Of a DNA stretch of 42,126 nucleotides, positions 14,670-25,315 are shown one piece after another. Position 1 is the first letter of the stretch; each line of letters opens with the position of its first letter. The stretch is from positions 1-42,126 of the forward strand of contig DATAXP010000025.1 in the NCBI GenBank assembly GCA_036272935.1, given 5' to 3'. Source of the DNA: DATAXP01 sp036272935. Lineage in GTDB: Bacteria > Planctomycetota > Planctomycetia > Pirellulales > PNKZ01. The notes beneath the pieces are model-generated. The model worked only from the letters and a program-made list of their open reading frames with translations, did no database searches and was not told where the DNA came from. A program made the position numbers and the translations under genes.

Positions 14670-17441
14670 ATGAATATTGGCGGACGCTGGTTGATCGGAG
14701 TCTTGGCATGCGGCTTAATTGTGAGTCTGTGGGGCTTTGAACAGATGGCCCCTGCCCAGCGCGGCGACGGCGCTGCGGCCGACGAAGCCCCAGCCGACGG
14801 CGCTAAGCGCGCGGCGAAGAAGGCCGCCGCGGCCAAGAAGCAAGCCGCCGACGCGAAAAAGCGAGCTGCCGCAAAACAAGGAGCGGTCAAAGATCCTGGC
14901 GCTCCGCCGGCCGACGATCATCCGGTGGCCGACGATCCGAACAAGGCCCCCGTGGCGCCGACCGGACCGTCGCTCTCCAGCGGAGATTCGTACGACGACT
15001 TCTGCTCGGTCGCCGAGAAGGCCGACGGCACGCTTTACGCCGCCTACCTGGCGTACTACGACGGCCACGATCAGGTCCGCATTCACAAGAAGTTGGTCAC
15101 CGATCCTGGCAAGCCCGAGCGCTGGTCGACGCGCACGCACATGCCGCTGGTCGAGGCCGAGCCCGATATCTGGATGCCGCAGTTGGCCGTTGACGCCAAG
15201 GACCGGCTGTGGGTGATCTGGAGCGAGCAGGTCGGCCGCACCGATCGCAAGAGCGGCAACTGGGACTTATACGCTCGATCGCTCGAGGACGACGGCCAGC
15301 GTTGGGGACCAATCGTGCGGCTCACCAACGATCCGAAGCCTGACATCAATCACCACGTATGTGTCGACTCGAAGGGCGTCATTCACGTCGTCTGGCAGGC
15401 CCATCCCGACAACAACGGCGACGTAATGCTCTGCCGCTTCGACGGCGAGAAATGGTCGAAGCCGCTGGCGGTCACCACCGGCTCGGGCGCCGATTGGTAT
15501 CCGCGCGTGGCGGTCGATCGCGAAGGCGTCGAATGGATCGTGTTCGACAGCTACCGCAACGGCGACTACGACGTGTTTCTAACCAAGGTCGACGGCGACA
15601 AGCCGGGCGACGTGATCCCAATTGCGACGAGCAAATTCTACGAGGCCCATCCCACCGTGGCCTGTGCAGCCGATGGCAAAGTCTGGATCGCCTGGGAGCA
15701 AGGCGGCTGGTTGTGGGGCAAGGACCAGGGACACTGGGTGAAGTACGAGAAGCGCGAGATCGGCACGGCGCTAGGCAGCGGGCGGAACGTGAAAGTAGCG
15801 GTCTTCGACGGCGGCAAGCTGTTGGCCGCTCCGGCGCCTCCGGTGCCGGCCGATGCTCGCGGTCCCGTCGCGCCGGACGACCCCAAGAACATTCTGCCCA
15901 ACCGGCAGGCGGGTGGCACGGCGATGGCCGTGCTCGCCGCCGACGATGAAGGGCGCGTGTGGCTGGGATATCGGCTGCATCGTCGCTCGCCGGCGGGCCA
16001 GAAGGGGCGGTTCAAAACGTATTGGACGCAAAGCGTCACGCAAATGACCGCCGACGGCTGGGCCGACGCCAAGGAACTGGAACTGAGTGCCGGCCGGATC
16101 AGCGTGTTCAGCCGGCTGCTGCCTTGCCGAAAGGACGGTTCGCTGCACGTCGCCTACTCGGCCGACATGCGCACGCCGGCCGACTACCATCAGCCGATCG
16201 AAGACCGTGCGTTCGTCGCCACATTGCCCAAGCCCGAGGCGCGTCCCGGCGCCCCCGAGTTGAGCGCCTACGAGCCGCCGCAGGCGCCGGGCAATGCGCG
16301 CGAGTTCGATTTCGCAGCCGAGAAGGCCGACCTGATGGCCGTTCGCGGCGACCGCCGCGAGATCGACGGCGTCCAACACCGCATTGTGCGCGGCGACCTG
16401 CACCGTCACACCGAGATGAGTTGGGACGTCGGTCCCGGCAACGACGGCTCGTACCTCGACTTTTACCGCTACATGATCGACGTCGCCTCGATGGATTTCG
16501 GCTCGCTGACCGATCATCAAGGCGGCGGCCAATACGCCTATCACTGGTGGCTGACGCAAAAGTCGGCTGACATGTATTACCTGCCGCCGCGCTTCGTGCC
16601 GCTGTACGGTTATGAGCGGAGCGTGAAGTTCCCCAACGGCCATCGCAACGTGCTCCATGCCTATCGCGGCGTGCCGGTGTTTCCGTTCCAGCTCAAGCTC
16701 ACGCAGCAGGGTGTGTTCCCCGGCGTCAGCTCGGGCGAGGTGGTCGAGAACGACACCAAGCTGCTGTACGAATTCCTGCGCAAGACCGGCGGCCTGGCCA
16801 TCTCGCACACCAGCGCCACCGACACCATGGGGACCGACTGGCGCGACAACGATCCCGAGGTCGAGCCGGTGGTCGAGATCTACCAAGGCGCCCGCAACAG
16901 CTCGGAAGTCGTCGGCGGACCGCGCGTCCATCCGATCGACAAGGAACCGGCCGACAAGGCTCCCGGTGGCTACCAGGACGCCGGCATGGTGTGGAACGCC
17001 TGGGGCAAGGGTTACCGCCTGGGGAGCACCAGCAGCAGCGATCACGGTTCGACGCACATCAGCTACTCGCTGGTCTACACGCCCAAGGTCGACCGGCAGG
17101 AAATCCTCGACGCGATCCGCAAGCGGCAAACCTACGGCGCGACCGACAACCTGATCGTCTCGTTCGAGGCCGACGGCCACTTCATGGGTCAGGAGTTCAC
17201 CACCGGCAAGCCCCCGGCGCTGCGACTCAAGGTGCATGGCACCGGCAAGATCGACCGCATCGACCTGATCCGCAACGGCCAGTACATCTACGCCTCGTCC
17301 CCCGGCAAGCGCGACGTCGATGTCACGTACACCGACATGCAGCCTGAGGCCGGGACGAATTACTATTATTTCCGCCTGCTGCAAGACAACGGCGAAGTGG
17401 CCTGGGCCAGCCCCGTCTGGATCAATTTTGAAGGCCAGTAA
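14670..17441 (+). CDS. Secreted beta-propeller protein with C-terminal PHP/DUF3604-like metallo-domain
   Basis: This 923-residue protein has a signal peptide ('WLIGVLACGLIVSLWGFEQ'), then a Lys/Ala-rich linker (about residues 35-70). Residues of about 90-560 look like a sialidase-type propeller, with repeated blades ('PQLAVDAKDRLWVIWSEQ', 'HHVCVDSKGVIHVVWQAH', 'PRVAVDREGVEWIVFDSY'). The C-terminal part starts at 'RGDLHRHTEMSWD', a PHP-like HxH metal motif, with 'DFGSLTDHQG' and later 'ISHTSATD' and 'SSSDHGS' as further ligands; this matches DUF3604-type proteins. A hydrolase acting on phosphate or sulfate esters outside the cytosol is inferred. The ATG at 14670 gives the signal peptide at once and has GGAG before it; an open extension to 14544 has no coding character. 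Confidence 0.82.
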   Translation: MNIGGRWLIGVLACGLIVSLWGFEQMAPAQRGDGAAADEAPADGAKRAAKKAAAAKKQAADAKKRAAAKQGAVKDPGAPPADDHPVADDPNKAPVAPTGPSLSSGDSYDDFCSVAEKADGTLYAAYLAYYDGHDQVRIHKKLVTDPGKPERWSTRTHMPLVEAEPDIWMPQLAVDAKDRLWVIWSEQVGRTDRKSGNWDLYARSLEDDGQRWGPIVRLTNDPKPDINHHVCVDSKGVIHVVWQAHPDNNGDVMLCRFDGEKWSKPLAVTTGSGADWYPRVAVDREGVEWIVFDSYRNGDYDVFLTKVDGDKPGDVIPIATSKFYEAHPTVACAADGKVWIAWEQGGWLWGKDQGHWVKYEKREIGTALGSGRNVKVAVFDGGKLLAAPAPPVPADARGPVAPDDPKNILPNRQAGGTAMAVLAADDEGRVWLGYRLHRRSPAGQKGRFKTYWTQSVTQMTADGWADAKELELSAGRISVFSRLLPCRKDGSLHVAYSADMRTPADYHQPIEDRAFVATLPKPEARPGAPELSAYEPPQAPGNAREFDFAAEKADLMAVRGDRREIDGVQHRIVRGDLHRHTEMSWDVGPGNDGSYLDFYRYMIDVASMDFGSLTDHQGGGQYAYHWWLTQKSADMYYLPPRFVPLYGYERSVKFPNGHRNVLHAYRGVPVFPFQLKLTQQGVFPGVSSGEVVENDTKLLYEFLRKTGGLAISHTSATDTMGTDWRDNDPEVEPVVEIYQGARNSSEVVGGPRVHPIDKEPADKAPGGYQDAGMVWNAWGKGYRLGSTSSSDHGSTHISYSLVYTPKVDRQEILDAIRKRQTYGATDNLIVSFEADGHFMGQEFTTGKPPALRLKVHGTGKIDRIDLIRNGQYIYASSPGKRDVDVTYTDMQPEAGTNYYYFRLLQDNGEVAWASPVWINFEGQ

Positions 17442-17461
17442 CCAACCGCTTGCGGCTTAGC

Positions 17462-18097
17462 ATGCCCTCGCTCGATAAGCGCCTCGTTGCTGCGCTCGTT
17501 ACCGGCTCGGTCCTGGTCGGCGCCACCGTTTGGTCGTGGCGCGCCGAGCAGCGGGCCTCGGCAACGCGCGTGCTCGCCACGCCCGACGCCTGCCTGGTCG
17601 AGATGACCCGCGCCGCCCAGCAGGGCGACGTGGGCGCGTACTTGAACTGCTTCGCCGGCCCGCTGCGCGACGAGCTTCTCGCGCAGTCGCGTTCGGCAGC
17701 GGGATTAGCCGACTCGCTGCGCCAGAGCGTCGCGCAGCTCAAAGGAACTGCCAGCTACGAGGAGCGCCCGGCGACGACGGATGCCGCCGACATGGTGCTC
17801 GAGCGCATCTACGCGGGGCACAACGAAAGCTGGCGCGTGGCACTCGAGCGCACTGCCGACGCATGGCGCATTATCACCATGACGCGCATCGGCTCAACAA
17901 ACCCGCCGATCGAATACGGCACGCCAGTGTTCGAGGGGCTGGAACAAAGGGGGCAGGGAGCAGGGGGCAGGGAGCAGGGGGCAGGGAGCAGCGAGCAGCG
18001 AGCAGGGAGCAGTAAGGTGCTCGCGTCCCTACTCCCTCTTCCCTGCTCCCTCTTCCCGCAGAATGCTCACGTCCACCTCCTCGCCGCCGAGGATTAG
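17462..18097 (+). CDS. Membrane-anchored protein of unknown function with a repeat-derived tail
   Basis: This 211-residue protein has one N-terminal hydrophobic anchor ('LVAALVTGSVLVGATVW'), followed by a soluble domain of about 125 residues. The domain ('PDACLVEMTRAAQQGDVGAYLNCFAGPLRDEL', then 'WRVALERTADAWRIITM') has the outline of a SnoaL/NTF2-like or lumazine-binding-like fold often found in planctomycete lipoproteins, but I cannot assign a function. From about residue 163 the protein is translated GGGAGCA heptamer repeat (Gly, Gln, Ala, Arg, Glu, Ser), and the last 69 bases overlap the convergent SPFH gene. It follows the PHP-like gene by 20 bases and may share its transcript. Confidence 0.65.
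   Translation: MPSLDKRLVAALVTGSVLVGATVWSWRAEQRASATRVLATPDACLVEMTRAAQQGDVGAYLNCFAGPLRDELLAQSRSAAGLADSLRQSVAQLKGTASYEERPATTDAADMVLERIYAGHNESWRVALERTADAWRIITMTRIGSTNPPIEYGTPVFEGLEQRGQGAGGREQGAGSSEQRAGSSKVLASLLPLPCSLFPQNAHVHLLAAED
17949..18060. repeat. Inverted heptamer repeat, GGGAGCA family
   Basis: Nine 7-nt units in perfect register (GGGGGCA/GGGAGCA alternating, then GCGAGCA twice and GGGAGCA; 17949-18011) face five inverted units (TCCCTAC, TCCCTCT, TCCCTGC, TCCCTCT, TCCCGCA; 18026-18060). It lies where two convergent genes meet and is coding in both directions. Confidence 0.95.
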
Positions 18098-18934
18098 CTT
18101 CGAGCGTAGCCGTGGCAGGATTTCCGCCATCGCGTCTAGGTAGAGCCGCGTGCTGGTGAGCGACGGCTGGCGACGGTACTCGACCAGCAGGCTTGCGTAA
18201 CGCTCCGAGTCGCCGAGGGCCAGCGCCACGGTCCGATCGCGGTAGGCGCGGGCGCCGTCGAGCGCGCTTTGGGCGGCTCCTTCTGCCTCGGCGCGGGTCT
18301 GTTCGCGGTAGCTGTACGCTTCGTTGATCGCTTGCTCGCGCTGCCGAAGTGCAGACGTCACCTGGTCGAAGCTCGCGGCCACCTCGCCCGGCGGCTCGAC
18401 GGCCACCAGGTCGAGGCTGTGCACCGTGACGCCCAGCTCGTACGCCTCGGCGAACGTTTGCAGACGCTGCCCGGCGCGGACGCCTAGCTCGCGCTTCCCC
18501 TGGGTCAGCGCGCGATCGACTCCCTGGCCGGCCAGTTCCTCGGTCAGGATCGCCTCGGCCGCCGAGCGAATGGTCCCCTCCGCCGTTGCCGAGCGGAACA
18601 GGTACGCTGCCGGCTCGGCCACCGAGTACTGCACCGTGGCACGGACGTTCACCAGGTTGCGATCGCCCGTGAGCAGTTGAGCCACGCCGCCGTCGAGCGC
18701 GCCGCCGGCACTGTCGGGCACACCGAGCGACACTTGGCGCGTCGCGCGCGGCCGCAGCCGATCGACGCGGTCCATCGGCCACGGCAGCCCCCAGTGGGCG
18801 CCGGGTTCGCGCAGCATGCGCTGGGCCCGGCCGAAGCGGCGCACCACCGCTTGCTGGTCGGGCTCGACCACGTACACGCCGGTGAGCGCGTACCCGGCGG
18901 CGGCCAACAACAGAATCGTCCGCAACGAAATCAT
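18029..18934 (-). CDS. SPFH (band 7) membrane protein, HflK/HflC-like
   Basis: This 301-residue protein has an N-terminal membrane helix ('ISLRTILLLAAAGYALTGVYV') followed by an SPFH domain with the HflK/C hallmark 'VVEPDQQAVVRRFGRAQRMLREPGAHWGLPWPMDRV'. The C-terminal half is a charged coiled coil ('QREQAINEAYSYREQTRAEAEGAA'). HflK and HflC form cage-like rings around the FtsH protease in other bacteria. The start overlaps the stop of the upstream SPFH gene (ATGA), so the two are made together. The last residues ('REEGAGKRE') and the stop codon are heptamer repeat. The sequence sits closer to HflK by its N-terminal pattern, but the subtype is uncertain. Confidence 0.85.
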   Translation of the reverse strand: MISLRTILLLAAAGYALTGVYVVEPDQQAVVRRFGRAQRMLREPGAHWGLPWPMDRVDRLRPRATRQVSLGVPDSAGGALDGGVAQLLTGDRNLVNVRATVQYSVAEPAAYLFRSATAEGTIRSAAEAILTEELAGQGVDRALTQGKRELGVRAGQRLQTFAEAYELGVTVHSLDLVAVEPPGEVAASFDQVTSALRQREQAINEAYSYREQTRAEAEGAAQSALDGARAYRDRTVALALGDSERYASLLVEYRRQPSLTSTRLYLDAMAEILPRLRSKLILGGEEVDVSILREEGAGKRE

Positions 18935-20067
18935 CGGCCCACCGTGCTCGTGCCGGGAAGATTGCTCGCGCCGGCCGGCGCGGCCGGCACCCGCGCCGCC
19001 TTTTCGGTATCGCTCGGCTCCGCTGGAGTGCTTGCCGCCGCCGGCGGCACTCCTTCGGTGAGCAGCTTCAGCAGCGGACTGTCGGCCGACAGGATCACGG
19101 TCGTCTGCCCGTCGAGCATCGCGCGATATGTGTCGAGCGTCTTGAGCAGTTCGTAGAACGCCGGGTCTTGCCGATGGGCGGCGTTGGCGGTCTCGATCGC
19201 GCGGGCTTCGCCCTCGCCGCGCACGCGGGCCGCTTCGCGCTTGGCCTGCGAAAGAATCTGGTCGCGGTGCAGCTCGGCGAGACTGCGAATCTTGGTGGCC
19301 TGGCTCTTCCCCTCGGCGCGGTACTGATCGGCCACCCGCTGCCGCTCGCTGCGAATCTCGGCGAACACGGCCGGCTTCACGCTCTCGGGATAGTTGAATC
19401 GCTTGATCCGTACGTCGACGACTTCGATGCCGTACTCGTCGGCGGCCGCGGCCTGCACGCCGCGCGTCACGCGCTCGAGCATCTCGGCCAGCTTCAAATG
19501 TCCCGGATCCAGCGACACGAGCTGATCCATCCGCACGTGCCCCAGCTCGGCGGCGATCATCGCTTGCAGCCGCTCTTCGAGGCGGCGCTGGGCGGTGTCG
19601 ACCGTGCCGACCGATTGCAGGAACTGCCGCACGTACCGCTCCAGCTCGCGATCGATCTGCTCCTCATCGGGATTGAACGTCTCGCCGCCGACGCGCCTCA
19701 GCTCGGCTTCGGCCACGTCGCGCCCGGGCAGCCGCCAGCAGGCGTACCACTCGACGTTCAGGTTCTCCTTATCCTCGGTGAGCATTTCGCGCGGTGGCGG
19801 CGAGTAGACCTGCAAGCGGCGATCGAACCGCCACACGCTCTGGAAGGGCCACTTGAAGCCTAGTCCCGCATGGGCCCGGAATTGCACCGGATCGCCGAAC
19901 TGCGTGACTAGGGTGTATTCGGTTTCGTCGACAAAGAACAGGCTGCGCACCAGCGCCCACGCGATCACGACCAACAGCACGAGGCCGCCAAGGCGCCGCC
20001 GCCACAAGCCCGGCGGCCGCGGGCGATCGTCGTCTTCCTCGGTGTATTTCGTTTGTTCACTCGCCAT
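18931..20067 (-). CDS. SPFH (band 7) membrane protein, HflC-like
   Basis: This 378-residue protein has a charged cytosolic N-terminus, one membrane helix ('GGLVLLVVIAWALVRSLFFV') and an SPFH domain beginning 'DETEYTLVTQFGDPVQFRAHAGLGFKWPFQSVWRFDRRLQVY', a close match to HflC. Typical HflC elements are 'EYGIEVVDVRIKRFNYPESVKPAVFAEIRSERQRVADQYRAEGKSQATKIR' spread over residues 210-260, and the coiled coil that follows. The C-terminus is a Pro/Ala/Thr-rich tail. It lies between the ATPase-HflK fusion gene upstream and another SPFH gene downstream, all on the minus strand, and most likely forms a hetero-oligomer with them. Confidence 0.9.
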   Translation of the reverse strand: MASEQTKYTEEDDDRPRPPGLWRRRLGGLVLLVVIAWALVRSLFFVDETEYTLVTQFGDPVQFRAHAGLGFKWPFQSVWRFDRRLQVYSPPPREMLTEDKENLNVEWYACWRLPGRDVAEAELRRVGGETFNPDEEQIDRELERYVRQFLQSVGTVDTAQRRLEERLQAMIAAELGHVRMDQLVSLDPGHLKLAEMLERVTRGVQAAAADEYGIEVVDVRIKRFNYPESVKPAVFAEIRSERQRVADQYRAEGKSQATKIRSLAELHRDQILSQAKREAARVRGEGEARAIETANAAHRQDPAFYELLKTLDTYRAMLDGQTTVILSADSPLLKLLTEGVPPAAASTPAEPSDTEKAARVPAAPAGASNLPGTSTVGR

Positions 20068-20118
20068 TATTCGCTTTCAAGAACGATGGATCGTACCGTC
20101 ATCCGCTGCGCCGGGGAA

Positions 20119-20251
20119 TTGAACCGCGGAGGACTCAGAGGACGCGGAGGATTTCGATTAGAAATTCACAGTGTAGATCTCAGATTCAGGTTGCAACTTT
20201 TTCTATCTCTCTCCGCCTTCTCTGCGTTCCTCGGCGCCCTCTGCGGTTCAA
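20119..20251. repeat. Inverted nonamer repeat, ACGCAGAGG family
   Basis: TTGAACCGC followed by GGAGGAC/AGAGG/CGCGGAGGA material (20119-20151) faces CTCCGCCTT, CTCTGCGTT, CCTCGGCGC, CCTCTGCGG, TTCAA (20211-20251). The ends TTGAACCGC and GCGGTTCAA pair perfectly. It fills the gap between the ATPase-HflK fusion gene and the HflC-like gene; the 60 bases between the arms are AT-richer. Confidence 0.85.
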
Positions 20252-20260
20252 TCCCTCCGC

Positions 20261-23536
<3,276 letters not shown>

Positions 23537-23708
23537 GGCGGGCGTGCGGAGCGGCGAGCACCGGCGGCGAAATGGCGTGGCGCGGACCAGTGTCCACCCT
23601 ACGAGCCAGCGCGCCGGAATGCAAACGGCGCACGGCATCACGCGGCGAGTTGCCGTGCCTTGCGGCGGGGTGGGCGACCGGTATAATTCGTGGTTCCCAA
23701 AGATTCCC

Positions 23709-23782
23709 GGGGACGTAGCTCAATTGGTTAGAGCACTGGACTGTCGATCCAGAGGTTGCGGGTTCGATTCCCGTCGTCCTCG
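23709..23782 (+). tRNA. tRNA-Asp (GUC)
   Basis: A complete cloverleaf of 74 bases is visible. The acceptor GGGGACG pairs with CGTCCTC (one G-U), the D-stem is GCTC/GAGC, the anticodon stem CTGGA/TCCAG holds the loop CTGTCGA with anticodon GTC, and the T-arm is GCGGG-TTCGATT-CCCGT. The discriminator is G, as expected for Asp. The 3' CCA is not encoded. It stands alone, 96 bases before tpx. Confidence 0.96.
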
Positions 23783-23877
23783 CTCTTGAACTGTCGGCCC
23801 GCCACGGGACTCCAGCAAAGCAAAGTGCTCGAGCGAAGCAAAGCACCCAGGAAATTATCAACCGAGGGAGATTCGCC

Positions 23878-24402
23878 ATGTCGCGTTCCGGTGCGGTGAC
23901 GTTCAAAGGCAATCCGCTGACGCTGGCCGGCGAGGCGGTGAAGGCCGGGCAGCAGGCGCCGCCGTTCAAGCTGCATCGCTATGTCGACGGCAAGATGTCG
24001 GAAGTGACTCCCGAAACGCTGCGCGGTAGGCCGACGATCATCAGCGTGGTGCCGTCGCTCGACACGCCTGTGTGCCAGGTGCAGACCAAGAAGTTCAACG
24101 AGTCGCTCGGGGCGCTTGGCGATAAGATCAACGCCGTGACGGTGAGCCTCGATCTGCCGTTTGCGATGAACCGCTTTTGCGGCGCGGAGAAAATCACCTC
24201 GCTGATCTCGGCCAGCGACTACCAGGATCGCAGCTTCGGCCAGAACTGGGGCATGCTGATCGAGGAGCTGAAGATCCTGGCGCGCGGCGTGTTTGTGCTC
24301 GACGCTCAAGGCAAGGTTGTGTACGCCGAGCAGGTGAAGGAAGTCGCCGAGGAGCCGAACTACGACGCGGCCCTGGCGGCACTGAAATCGCTCGTGAAGT
24401 AA
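23878..24402 (+). CDS. tpx: Thiol peroxidase (Tpx-type peroxiredoxin)
   Basis: This 174-residue thioredoxin-fold enzyme reduces hydrogen and organic peroxides using thioredoxin. The peroxidatic Cys66 is in 'PSLDTPVCQVQTKKFN' and the resolving Cys101 in 'NRFCGAEK'; the 35-residue spacing and the length are exactly those of Tpx. 'NPLTLAG' near the start and 'DRSFGQNWGMLIEELKILARGVFVLD' are also typical. 'GAGGGAGATTCGCC' before the ATG at 23878 supplies the ribosome site. It follows tRNA-Asp and is followed by a long hairpin. Confidence 0.96.
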   Translation: MSRSGAVTFKGNPLTLAGEAVKAGQQAPPFKLHRYVDGKMSEVTPETLRGRPTIISVVPSLDTPVCQVQTKKFNESLGALGDKINAVTVSLDLPFAMNRFCGAEKITSLISASDYQDRSFGQNWGMLIEELKILARGVFVLDAQGKVVYAEQVKEVAEEPNYDAALAALKSLVK

Positions 24403-24411
24403 GCACGAGCA

Positions 24412-24477
24412 AAGCCCAGGGAAGGCCGGCTTGGGACGTCACTCGGCGCAACGTCAAAGCCGGCCTTCCCTGGGCTT
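24412..24477. repeat. Long hairpin: perfect 21-bp stem behind tpx
   Basis: AAGCCCAGGGAAGGCCGGCT plus one T (24412-24432) pairs exactly with 24457-24477. Inside the loop GACGT (24435-24439) also pairs with ACGTC (24451-24455). No T-run follows, so this looks more like a dispersed palindromic repeat or small non-autonomous element than a plain terminator, though it could stop transcription after tpx. Confidence 0.88.
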
Positions 24478-24531
24478 GGGGCTGAAACTGATTTGGCGGG
24501 TGCACTTACCTGAACAACCGGGGGAGATTCC

Positions 24532-25239
24532 ATGACTTCTGCGACGCGCGCCTATCTGGCGGAGTTCGTCGGCACGTTTGCGCTGGTATTCATGGGGACT
24601 GCGGTTGCCACGCTGCAAGGAGGCCTGTTCAAGGCCGACTACGGTGCCACCGGCTGGCTGGGGATCGCAATGGCGTTCGGCGGCACGCTGATGGTGCTGG
24701 TGTGGACCATCGGCCCGGTGTCGGGCTGCCACATTAATCCCGCGGTGAGCATTCCGATGGCGCTGTCCGGGCGGCTGCCGATGGCGCGTTTGCCGGGATA
24801 CATCGTCGCCCAGTGCGCCGGTGCGATCGTGGCGAGCCTGGTGCTGCGGGCACTGCTCTCCGGAATGCCAACTTACGAGGTCGGCATCCACGGTTTGGGG
24901 GCCAACGGCAATCCGCAGAATATGAGTCTCGGCGCCATGTTCGGCTGGGAGGCGATCATGACCGCGCTGTTCTTGCTGACGATCTTCACCGTCACGCACC
25001 GCAACGCGCCGGTTGGCTTCGCGGCGTTGGCGATCGGCGGCTACCTGTTCATGGCGCATCTGGTCGGCGTGCCGCTCGGCGATTCGTCGTTGAACCCGGC
25101 ACGCAGCCTCGGACCGGCCGTGGTTGTCGGAGAGGATGCGTTGAAAATTCTGTGGGTATTCATCGTGGCGCCGATCGTCGGAGGCTTGATCGGCTGGCAG
25201 GTGTTCAATGCCTTGCACGGCGAAGAGCCGCAGATGTAG
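24532..25239 (+). CDS. Aquaporin (MIP family, AqpZ-like)
   Basis: This 235-residue channel of the inner membrane should pass water or small neutral solutes. Six membrane helices are visible, with the two pore motifs NPA at 69-71 ('GCHINPAVS') and 188-190 ('SSLNPARS'), and Arg191 as the selectivity-filter arginine. His67 before the first NPA and the short loop lengths suit the water-selective branch rather than glycerol facilitators. GGGGGAG lies six bases before the ATG. It follows tpx and its hairpin, and stands alone. Confidence 0.93.
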   Translation: MTSATRAYLAEFVGTFALVFMGTAVATLQGGLFKADYGATGWLGIAMAFGGTLMVLVWTIGPVSGCHINPAVSIPMALSGRLPMARLPGYIVAQCAGAIVASLVLRALLSGMPTYEVGIHGLGANGNPQNMSLGAMFGWEAIMTALFLLTIFTVTHRNAPVGFAALAIGGYLFMAHLVGVPLGDSSLNPARSLGPAVVVGEDALKILWVFIVAPIVGGLIGWQVFNALHGEEPQM

Positions 25240-25315
25240 GGGGCGTGCAACGCGCTCGGCCGGCTGGTAGTTTAAAGGTACTTGTCGTGTACCTGTTGAA
25301 GCTAGAAAGTGCGCC

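Noticed and set aside
17949..18060. Possible CRISPR array
   Set aside because: The units are only 7 nt long and directly adjacent, with no unique spacers and no cas genes.
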